From Thraustochytrium sp. TN22 (lineage: Eukaryota; Sar; Bigyra; Thraustochytrida; Thraustochytriidae), in NCBI GenBank assembly GCA_013306675.1, contig JABLUY010000297.1:1-39406 (forward strand): a DNA stretch of 39,406 nucleotides, given 5' to 3'. Both the position numbers and the translations under genes were made by a program. How positions within the stretch are numbered: position 1 is the first letter of the stretch; every line of letters begins with the position of its first letter. Positions 1 through 9,239 of the stretch are shown one piece after another. The notes beneath the pieces are model-generated. The model was given only the letters and a program-made list of their open reading frames with translations. It made no database searches and was not told where the DNA came from.

Positions 1-38
1 GGGCGCGCGGCGGCGGCGCGGCGGCGCGGCGCGGCAGC

Positions 39-69
39 ATGGACGGCGGCGCGAGCCCGCGGAGGGCGC

Positions 70-100
<31 letters not shown>

Positions 101-2297
101 GGGCAAGGACCGCACGGTGGCGGAGATCGAGAAGCTGGCGCGGCAGCGCGCGAACCGGCGCAAGTCCGCGGAGGAGTTCAAGCGCAAGCGCGAGACGGAG
201 ATCAAGCGCAATGAGCGCAAGGGGCGGCCCGGCGACGTGGACTTCCAGCGCATGATCCGCAAGTTCCGCAAGCATGAGATGGTGCGGCCGCTGCCGCACG
301 CGACGACCGGACCGCTCAAGATCAACGTGGTGGTGCGCAAGCGTCCTGTGAGCGAGAGCGAGGTGCGCCGCAAGGACTACGACTCGGTGAGCTGTAGCAA
401 CCCGACCGTGTACGTGCACCACTGTAAGTTCAAGGTGGACGGCATCACCAAGTACCTGGACAACGTGAACTTCGAGCTGGACCACGCGTTCCATGAGACC
501 GCGTCCAACGAGGAGGTCTACGATAACACGGCCAAGTACCTGGTGGAGTTCGCGGCGGGCGGCGGCCGCGCCACCTGCTTTGCGTACGGCCAGACCGGGT
601 CTGGCAAGACGTACACGATGGGCGGCGTGCAAAAGCTTGCGGCGCGCGACGTCTTCCGCCTCGTGTACTCGCCGGAGCACAGCAGCAAGCAGCTCGAGGT
701 GCATTGCTCCTTCTTCGAGCTGTACGGCGGCCGCTGCATCGACCTGCTGCACGACCGCCGCGTGTGCTCAGTGCGCGAGGACGGCAAGGGCCGCGTGCAG
801 GTGGAGGGCCTGCGCGAGGAGATTGTCTCGGACGAGACCGAGCTGCTGCAGCTCATCGAGCGCGGCAACCAGGAGCGCACCACACACGCCACGGAGATGA
901 ACAACGACTCCTCGCGCTCGCACGCCATCTGTCAGATCGCGCTGCGCAAGCTGTCCGCCAAGGAGGGCGCCGAACCCTACGGCAAGCTCTCGCTCATCGA
1001 CCTGGCCGGCAGCGAGCGTGGCCAAGACACCAAGCACCACAATCGCCAGCGCCGCCAGGAGTCCGCCGAGATCAACAAGTCGCTGCTGGCGCTCAAGGAG
1101 TGCGTGCGCGCGCTCGACAGCTCCAGCAGCCACGTCCCGTACCGCGCCTCCAAGCTCACCATGATCCTCAAGGACTCCTTCTCCAAGGACGCGCGCACCG
1201 TCATGATCAGCTGCATCAGCCCGGTCGCCTCCTCGGCAGACCACACACTCAACACGCTGCGCTACGCAGACCGCGTCAAGGAGAAGGTCGTGCGCAACGC
1301 CGGCCCGGACCGCCGCAAGAGCCTTACCAACGGTGTCTCTGGCACGCCAGACCCGACCGAGACGAGCTACTACATGACCACGGACGACGAGGTCGACGAC
1401 TACGACGAGGAAGACCGGGACGGACCGTCCACCTCCATCGAGCAGCACAGCCGCAATAGCGCCGAGGGCGACCTTGAGGACGCCGCCGGCGACGACGAGG
1501 ACGATGATGTTGACCCGGAGGAGCCTGCCGCGGACGCGCGTCGCGCCGCACCTCAGCCGCGTCACACCCCGGCCAAGGCGCCCGTGCCCGTCAGTTCGCC
1601 GCGCGCGCGCCTCACCTCGGGCTTGCGCCAGCCCTCGAGCCGTCGCACCGCCGCCGCCGCGGCCTCCTCGGACTCCTCCTCCTCCTCCTCCTCCTCCGCC
1701 GCCGCCGCCGCCGCCGTCAGCTCGCGGCCCGCGGCACTCTCCCTGCTGGACGCCAAGACGGGCGCCGCCGGCAACAGGGGCCGCCGCCAGTGGGCCGACC
1801 CGGCCGCGGACCCACCGCAGCTCCGTGAGCCGCTGCAGGCGAAAAGTCCGAGCTCGGCCAACCTGCCCCCGCCCGCCGCCGTTGGCCAACGCCGCGGCCG
1901 CAAGGCTTCCGCCACCGCCGCCGAGGACCCGCGCGCGATCACCTCGTCCTCGGCGACGGCCTCCGCTGCTGCGGCACCAAACAAGGGCGGCGGCAGCGAC
2001 GCCGACGTCGTCAACTTCCAGGACATGGTCTCCCAGCTCGTCGACATGGAGGAGGCTGTGCTCAGCGCGCACATGAAAGCTATCCAAAAGAACGCCGATC
2101 TCCTCACCGAGGAAGGCATCCTCCTCTCCAAGGTGCAAGGCAGCGATGTTGTGGACTACGATATTGAGGCCTACGCTAGCCGCCTCGACGAGATCCTCAC
2201 GGACAAACTATCGCTCATGCACGACCTACAGGCCAAGATCCGAAACTTCCGAAAGCATCTCGCTTTGGAGGAGGTGGCCTCGAAGATTGTAGAGTGA
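39..2297 (+). CDS. Kinesin-13 family microtubule depolymerase
   Basis: A 752-residue kinesin with an internal motor domain, about residues 93-420. The P-loop GQTGSGKT lies at 184-191, switch I NNDSSRSH at 288-295 and switch II DLAGSE at 321-326. The KVD tripeptide of loop 2 (132-134) and the basic, charged neck upstream of the motor (about 22-90) are family marks of kinesin-13 (KIF2/MCAK). These kinesins do not walk but use ATP to remove tubulin from microtubule ends, in spindles and in flagellar length control. The C-terminal half is low-complexity (acidic, then Ser/Ala/Pro-rich, about 440-660) and ends in a predicted coiled coil at 665-752. The ATG at 39 has A at -3 and G at +4. Only 38 bases precede it, so an upstream exon cannot be excluded. 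The gene converges on the Noc1 gene, with 188 bases between stops. Confidence 0.93.
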
Positions 2298-2485
2298 TTC
2301 TGACTCATTCATACTTTTGCGTGCCTGCGTGCCTGCGTGAGGGCTTTCGCTGATGATGATGCATCCTGCTATTCCCGTCCCTGAGTAATTACGCACCTGG
2401 TGCTACTACGACTGGTACTCCAAAGAAAAGGCAGATGGTATAGATGGTAGAACACACAAGGTCATTCCTTTGATTTATCTTCTTC

Positions 2486-3909
2486 TTACCGGCGACTTCC
2501 GCCACGACCGCCGCCGCGACCGCCACCGCGACCGCCGCTGCGACCGCCACCACGACCGCCGCCGCGACCGCCGCCGCGACCGCCGCCGCGACCGCCGCCA
2601 CGACCGCCGCCACGACCGCCGCCGCGACCGCCGCCGCGACCGCCAGAGTACTGGGACTGCGCTCTCCTCCGGGCCGCAGACTCGTGCGACGTCTGCTTGT
2701 CCATCCACGCCTTCTCCTTGCGGTTCACGGGCTCCGCCTCTAGCAGCTGAGCGAACTCTTCGGCGTCGGCAAACGCCGCGGCGGACTTCTGACGCTTCTT
2801 GGCGCGCCCACCCTCTTCCTCCTCGTCGTCGTCGTCATCATCCTCGTCGTCGTCGTCGTCATCGGACGAGAAGTCGTCCTCGGCATCCAGCCCAATGTCA
2901 TCATCGTCGTCGTCGTCGTCGTCGTCATCGTCGTCGTCCTCGATATCATCGTCCTTCTCGATATCGTCCTCGCCCTCAAGCTTGCCGCCATCGTCGTCGC
3001 TGTCATCGTCGTCGCCGTCCCCAAACAGGCGTGCATCCATATCGTCATCGCCATCGGCGTCATCATCGTCATCGTTGTCGTCATCCGAGTCAGAGGCGGA
3101 CTTCTTGCCCTCGTCGTCGCTCATGTCAAACTCTGGCATGTCGTCGATGTCGGCCTTGCCGTAGAGCGACTCCATGAGACGCTCCGCGACCTGGTCCGTG
3201 TACGCGTCGAGCTTGTCCTCCTCGGTCATGGAAATGTCGAACTGGTCGCGCTTGGCCTGAGCGTTCTCCTTGGTCGCGCGCTCGTACAGCTCGCCGCGGA
3301 GGTCGCGGTTCTCGAGCTTGGCCTGACGGTGAAAGTACTCGTGGAAAAAGCGCTCATCCTCCGGCACGTCCTCCTCGGACCGCATGAGGAAGGTGGCGGA
3401 GTTGACCGGCGCCGCGGTAGCCTTGCGGCCGACGCGGCCGATGCGGCCGTGCATGCCAAAGGTATTGTTGCTCTTGCTGGAGGCGCCCTGCTTGAGCGCG
3501 TCGATATCCTTCTGGCGCGGGTTGCGGTACACGAAGCGGTCCAGGAAGGCGGCGCCGCTGAAATCGCGGAGCGGGTCGCCCTCGTAGTTGAGGCTGGCCG
3601 GGTCGTCCAGCAGGTCCAGCGCGAACTTGCGGACGGTCGGGTGGTAGTGCCGCGCGAAGACCTCAATCTCCCAGAGCCGGGAGCCCTTGGGGCAGCCCGC
3701 GAACCGTGGCTCGCGCTTCTGGGGGTCGTACGGGTCCGCGGTCGCGTCCGCAGCCGGTTCCTCGTCATAAAAGACCACCTCCGCCTTGGAGGGGGTATCG
3801 GCGCCCTCCGCCGTCTCCTCGCCGGCCTCAGTCGCCTCGGCCTCGGTTGAAATCAGCAGCTTGGGCGCCGGCAGGGCGCCTTCGCCTTCGCCTTCGTCGT
3901 CGTCATCGT

Positions 3910-3941
<32 letters not shown>

Positions 3942-6040
3942 TCGCCAGCAGCGGACCGGCGCTGCTTGCGGGCCTTGGCGTCCGCCTTGGCAGCCTCGGC
4001 GGCGACGCGCGCGTCGGCCCTGGCAGCCGCCGCGTCGTCGAGGATCAGCGAGCGCAACATGGGGCGCTCGCGCACAATAGCCGAGACGAGCACCAGCACG
4101 CCGGCCGCAAAGGCCGCCGAGGCACATGCGGCGACCTGCAGCATGCGCTTGATAAAGGCGCGGATGCGTGGCACGTAGTTGTCCTTCTTGACGGCGCGAT
4201 AGAGCACGTTGAGGAACATGGTCTGCTTGGCGGACTCGCGCAGCTCGTCGTCAATGAGCTTGGAGTAGAGTGCGCGGTAGAAGCGGTCCGAGAGGGCGTC
4301 GCGCGAGATCATGATCTGCAGCAGCAGCATGAGCGCTTGCGTCGCGGTGGCGAAGGTGCTTACGTGGATCATCTTGAAGAGCGTGTCGATCTGCTCGTCA
4401 AAGTCGGCGCCCTGGCTGTTGGCAAAGGGAAAGGCACGGTTGACGCCGGTGAGAATGGCCGAGAGCAGGCGCGAACGGACGTCCTCGAGCGAGACCTCGA
4501 CGGCGGCGTCGTCGGACTGGCTGTTCTTCTTCTTCTTCTTGCCGCCCTTGCCGCCCTTGCGACCCCGCTTCTTGCCGCTGGTCACCACGAGCTGGGGCCC
4601 ATTCCCCTCGCCGTCGTCCGTCACGGTGTCGAGGCCCATTACGTGCTTGAAGAGGCGGATGTAGGTGGCGATGAGCTTGCGCGCAAGCCCCTCATCGTGG
4701 TCGCGCTGCAGGACGATCTGGTTCAAAAAGACGGTCGCGTAGTAGATGCCGCGGCCCGGCGTGCGCGGGCGGAACATGAAGTTCTCCACCTCGGTGGCCA
4801 CGGTTGCCCGCATGTTCGGGTGCGCCGAGAGCAGCTCGCCGAGCACGAAGACGACGTGCGAGGCGATGCGGCGCGTGGTATCGCCGAGCTTATTGACGAT
4901 GAGCATCAGCAGCATCTGCTCCTGCTCCGGCTTGGAGCTGAGCAGCTTGTAGGCCGTCGTAATGGCCTTGCGCTTGGTGTGGTCGACCGTATCGAAGGAC
5001 CACTGTTCCACGCCGCGCACGAACTGCAGGAACTTGGCCTTGATCTCGCCCTCCACCATCCAGTACAACAGGTGTCGGTCCGTGACATCGCGGCGGCCCT
5101 TGTTGCTCAGCGTTTCGGCGCGCTCGTTGAAGGAGCGCAGCGGCCGGTCTGGTGGCAGCAGGTTGTTGACGAAGAGGTCGGCCAGAGCGTCCATGGCGAG
5201 CTCGGCCTCGCGGCGGCCCTTCTTGCTCGTCATGGCCACGAGCGCTTCGAGCGTCTCCAGGTGCTCCAGCGGCGCCGACGAGACCGTGAGCGCCATGGCC
5301 GCCACCTTGTCCGACAGCGTACCTGACCGCATCACCTTGCGCATCCACTGCGCGTCGGCATCGCCCCTGTGCTCCGCGGCCAGGCGGGCCACCTCTTGCT
5401 CCAGGAGCTTCTCGGCGCGCGCGCGCAGCTTGGCGATCGCCTCGAACTTTTCCTTCTTGTGCCGGCCGCGCGCGCCGGGCGCCAGCGCCTCCACCTGGCT
5501 CGCCTCCTCCGTGTCGAGCGTGCTCAGCCGCGCGCTCGCCTCCTCGTACCAGGGCACACTCTCCTCGGGCGGCTCTTCGTCGCTGTCCCCGCCCTCCGCC
5601 TCTCCGGCCTTGTCGCCCTTGGCCTCCTGCTCCTCGTCCTCATCCTCCTCATCGTCGCTCTGCTCGAAGACCGTGTGCTTTTGCGCCTTGTGAGCCGCCG
5701 TAGCAGGCCGCTCGCCCTCGTCGCCCTCGCCGTCCTCGTCGTCCTCCTCGTCCTCCTCGTCATCATCCGGCTCCTGGGCGTCGTCCTCGTCCATCATGGC
5801 GCGGACCTGTTGGTCGTCCTCGTCGCTGGAGGTGCCCTCGAACTCGGCATCCTCATCCTCGTCCTCATTCCGCTGCACGAGCTGCATCTTCTGCAGCGCC
5901 TTGGACCCGGCCTTGCCATCGCCCTTGGCCGCCGGCAGCTGCAGCTGCTGCAGCAGGTCGCGCACGTCGGCCTGCAGCTTGCCGCGCGTCTGGCCAGGGG
6001 GACCGCCGCTGCCGCGCCCGCCCTTGCTGGACCGCGCCAT
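2486..6040 (-). CDS. Noc1/Mak21/CEBPZ-type ribosome biogenesis factor with RGG tail
   Basis: An 1184-residue protein of the CBF/Mak21 family. These proteins act in the nucleolus, where Noc1 with Noc2 chaperones early 60S pre-ribosomes. An acidic N-terminal part (about 60-190) is followed by a helical-repeat region near 240-330 whose wording matches CEBPZ (a KKGRREAELAMDAL-like stretch, then LLPPDRPLRSF). The conserved CBF core spans about 520-640, and the RLWEIEVFARHYHPTVRKFA block lies near 795-810. Long Asp/Glu tracts follow. The last ~50 residues are a repeated RGGG tail, which I do not know from yeast or human members. The frame stays open to 6199, but the ATG at 6040 (GCCATGG context, G at -3) starts the sensible protein MARSSKGG. 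The upstream 53 residues look like translated 5' flank. Confidence 0.92.
2498..2645. repeat. 12-bp minisatellite encoding the RGGG tail of Noc1
   Basis: A tandem 12-bp unit (one Arg codon and three Gly codons on the minus strand), about 11-12 copies with small variants. It encodes the C-terminal RGG array of the Noc1-like protein. The near-identical units suggest recent slippage expansion. Confidence 0.85.
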
Positions 6041-6766
6041 GGCGAGAACCGGGGCCTCGGCGGGCCAGGCCTGTCCGGTGCCTCCCCGGCCTCCTCGCAG
6101 CGCCCCTCCGCTGCCGCGAGGCGCTCCGCAGCGCTCCGCAGCCCCGCCCGCGCGCGCTGCTGCTCTGCCGCGCAGGGCCAGCCAGCGATTTTTGCGCAAC
6201 CCTTTTTGGTGCGAGTCGAGTCGAGTCGAGTCGAGTCAGGTGTGAGTGCAATGCGGGTCGAGACAAGCGCAGGCGCTGCGCTGCGCTGCACTGCGATGCG
6301 ATGCGAGCAAATTGTCAGGGCGCAAATACCACGCGATGCTCTAAGCTTACTAAGCCTAGAACCGGGCGAGCGAGCGAGCGCTGGTCTGGACGCAGCTGTG
6401 CGCCGCAAGAAACGCAAGAGTCGGGTTGACTCGGAACGCAGAGGCGACGCGAGGCAGGCCGAGGCAGGGAAACGCAAGAGGAATGCTCGCTCACATCAAG
6501 GATTTGTTGCATGCGATTATCATGGGCGGGCTCTCCTCTGTAGAAGATCGAGATGGCGAGAGCGAGCCGATGGCGAGGTCGACAGGCGGGGTTCCACACA
6601 AGACTTCTCTCCCTCTTTCGCTGTCTGTCACCCTCTCTTTCTCTCTCTCTCACACAGTCAGTCAGTCTAGCTAGCTAGGATGCAGGGGGCGACGGCAGCC
6701 CCGGCGTGCCGACCTCAGCCCGGCAGACTCGCATGCAACAGGGGCAGCAAGATGACCGCAGCTAGA
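6041..6766. other. Intergenic region upstream of the Noc1 gene
   Basis: No convincing gene. Both flanking genes run on the minus strand, so this holds the MTHFR 3' flank and the Noc1 promoter. It contains a short GAGTC pentanucleotide run (about 6215-6238), a GCGA run near 6364-6380 and a long pyrimidine-rich CT/TTTC tract at about 6601-6665 (GA-rich on the transcribed strand). Confidence 0.6.
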
Positions 6767-7828
6767 TCAGCCCGAGGCGGCCATGGGCTCCTCCTCCTCC
6801 TCGTCATCAGCGTCGGCGAGGTTGGTCATGTCCAGGCCCTCGAGCACGGCGGTGACGACCTTGTCGAGGTTGAGAGTGTAAAAGTGGAGGCCCTTGACGC
6901 CGTTGTCGAGCAGCGTGCGGCACGTGTCGACGCCGAACTTGACAGCAAAGCGGTTCACGGCGTCGGCGTCATCCTTGATGGAATCGAGCTCGGCAGCCAT
7001 CTGCGGCGTGACGCGCGTCTTGCAAAAGGCGCACATGCGCTTGTAGCCCTGGTAAGAGGTGATGCACATGATGCCAGGGATGATGGGCACGGTGATGCCG
7101 TACTTGCGGCAGGCGGTGACGAAGCTGAGGAAGACCTCAACGTCGTAGAACATCTGCGTAACGACCATCTGCGCGCCGGCGTCGACCTTGGCCTTGAGGT
7201 AGAGCATCTCCTCGTGGAAGTCGGCGTCGCTGCAGACGTGGACGGTGCCGTCGTCCATGCGCACGGCGCGGCCCTCCTCGGCGGCCGAGAGCGTCTGGCC
7301 CTCGGCGACCTCCTTGATGCGCGTGGGGTGGCCCTCCGGGTAGCCGGCCACGGTGATGTCGAAGAGGTCGCCGGTCTTCTCGCGGATGTAGCGCACGAGG
7401 TCGAGCGCGCACGAGAAGCCCGTGTCGACGGGCTTGAAGTCCTCCTGGCCCACGGGAGGGTCGCCGCGCAGCGCGAGGATGTTGCGGATGCCCGCCTTCT
7501 CGCACTCCTCGAGCGCGACGTCGATCTTCTCGCGCGGCATGTTGGTGCAGGTGAGGTGCATGTTGGACACGAGCCCGAAGCGCTGCTGCGCCTGGTCCGC
7601 CAGCTCCAGCGTGAGGTCCGACGTGCTGCCGCCGGCGCCCCACGTAAAGTCCGCGTACAGCGGGCCCAGCTTCTTCATGGACTCCAGCCGCGCGTACAGC
7701 GACTCCACGCCCTTCTCCGTGCGGGGCGGGTAGTACTCAAACGCGATCCATGGCTTGTCCCCGCGCTCCTTGAGCAGCTCCGAGATCTTCGGCGCCGGCA
7801 TCTCCACCTCCTCGCGCGCCGCAGCCAT
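6767..7828 (-). CDS. Methylenetetrahydrofolate reductase, catalytic domain only
   Basis: A 353-residue MTHFR, which reduces 5,10-methylene-THF to 5-methyl-THF for methionine synthesis using FAD and NAD(P)H. Diagnostic blocks are present in order: FEYYPPRT with the catalytic Glu31, TWGAGGST (62-69), LTCTNM (92-97), ALRGDPP (119-125, with FAD/folate-contacting Asp123), TQMFYD (224-229, substrate-binding Gln225) and HFYTLN (315-320). The protein ends about 33 residues after HFYTLN in an acidic EEEEE tail. Fungal, plant and animal enzymes are roughly 600-700 residues and continue into a SAM-binding regulatory domain; that domain is missing. The region between about 168 and 208 looks longer than in bacterial MetF. 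The start is the ATG at 7828; Met10 is an alternative. Confidence 0.95.
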   Translation of the reverse strand: MAAAREEVEMPAPKISELLKERGDKPWIAFEYYPPRTEKGVESLYARLESMKKLGPLYADFTWGAGGSTSDLTLELADQAQQRFGLVSNMHLTCTNMPREKIDVALEECEKAGIRNILALRGDPPVGQEDFKPVDTGFSCALDLVRYIREKTGDLFDITVAGYPEGHPTRIKEVAEGQTLSAAEEGRAVRMDDGTVHVCSDADFHEEMLYLKAKVDAGAQMVVTQMFYDVEVFLSFVTACRKYGITVPIIPGIMCITSYQGYKRMCAFCKTRVTPQMAAELDSIKDDADAVNRFAVKFGVDTCRTLLDNGVKGLHFYTLNLDKVVTAVLEGLDMTNLADADDEEEEEPMAASG

Positions 7829-9239
7829 CGACGCTCTCCGGCCCTTCTCCTACCTGCGCGCGGCCTCGTACCTCGTCAGCTTCCTCGCTCGCTCCCTGCG
7901 CGGGCCAGCCACCAGCCGCGGCCGCCTTTTCAAATTTCAAACGCGCCCCGCGCCGCCCGCCCGCCCGCCCGCCCGCAGGCCGCCCGCCCGCCCGCCGGCG
8001 CGCCGCGGCGGGGCCACTCACCTCGTGCTCGCGCTCCCGGCGCCCGCGCGGCCCGTACCTCTGCGCGGCGGCGTCGGCGGCGTCGCGGCGCGTCGCGTCT
8101 CGCGCGTCTCCTGCGCTCGCTCGCGTCGTTCGGGGTCTGCCCGCGTGCGCGCCGCGCCGCCGCCGCCAGCCGCCGTCACCGCGGCGGCGGGGTACGCCGG
8201 GCGCCGCCGCGCCGCCCCCGCGCGCGTAACCCCGCCGCCGCGGTGACGCCGAGATGCGGGGACTCGGGTGGGCGCCGCGTCAGGGCTCGACGCCGCCGTG
8301 GCGCGATCAAATCGCCTTCCGCCTTCCGCGCCGCCCGCGCGAGGCCGCCGCTCTCTCTGCTCAGCGGCCGCTGCCCGCAGGCGCCGCCGCCGCGCCGCGG
8401 ATGGACGCCGCCGCGCGCCCCGCGGCGGCGCGGGCGGGAGGTAGGCGGCCAAGGCGGCCGGGCTCCTCAGGCTGACCCGAGCCGGCGAGGAGCCTGGACG
8501 TCGTCATCGTGGACGAGGACGAGGAGGCGAGCGACCTCGGCCCGCCGGGCGCGGACGAGGCGGGCGCGGGCGGCCGGAGGCGCCGGCGAGCAGAGTCCGG
8601 GCGCAGCGAGCCGTGCGCGACCTGTCCAGAGCGCAGAGCTCGCAGCTCGGGCGGGGCCGAGCTGAGCGCCGTGGCGAGACGCGCCGACCCCGTCAGGTCG
8701 TGACTCGCAAGAAGGCTTCGGCGACACACACCTGTGAGGTGGTAAGAGCTGGAAGCGAGCGAGCGAGCGAGCGAGCGCGGCGTCAAAGATGATGAAAAAG
8801 ATCGAGACGCCGCCGAAGTGACGCCGCCGACGCCGACGGCGCGTGTCCCAGGCCGCTGGCCCGCGGGCAGCGAGCGGCCAGGCCGGCCGGCCTCTGGCAG
8901 GCCGGCCCGCCGCCGCTCCGAGTCGATCCAAGGTGGAACCGAGCACTGCACGCAAGAGGCACAAGAGCAAGTCGAGTTGAAAATCCGCGCGCGCCCGCGC
9001 GCCGGCAGGTTGTAGTGATGGTGACTGCCCAGATCAATGCGGGAGCAGGAGCCGCAGACGGGCTGCACGCCGTCGGGGTCGCTCGCGAACCGCGTTCGAG
9101 ACAGAATCGTCCTTTGCTTGGGAAGAGATCGAGATCGGATCGATCCGCTCGGCGACAAGATCCTGATCGCTTCATGCGGCTCAACTCGCTCGCTGCTCCA
9201 CTGGCTTGGCACCTTACCACCTAAGTTAAGCATCTTTTT
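7829..9239. other. 1.4-kb GC-rich spacer with no recognised gene
   Basis: Open frames here are long only because stop codons are rare at this base composition; their translations are Arg/Ala/Ser/Pro-rich with no domain. The spacer holds the MTHFR promoter and the 3' flank of the tRNA-guanine transglycosylase gene. It includes a CCCG tetranucleotide run at 7959-8000, a perfect 20-bp inverted repeat (separate entry) and a GAGC run near 8755-8778. Confidence 0.6.
8174..8248. repeat. Perfect 20-bp inverted repeat with 35-base spacer
   Basis: The left arm 8174-8193 reads cgtcaccgcggcggcggggt. The right arm 8229-8248 is its exact reverse complement, separated by a GC-rich 35-base spacer. It lies about 350 bases upstream of the MTHFR start codon. 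It could form a cruciform, or a hairpin if transcribed. Confidence 0.85.

Noticed and set aside
9060-9120. Possible tRNA B-box (GTTCGAGAC)
   Set aside because: The flanking bases do not pair into a T stem, and no acceptor or anticodon arm can be drawn.
8361-9233. 290-codon minus-strand frame between MTHFR and TGT
   Set aside because: The translation is Ser/Arg/Ala/Pro-rich without any domain. Overlapping frames on both strands are equally open, as expected at this GC content.
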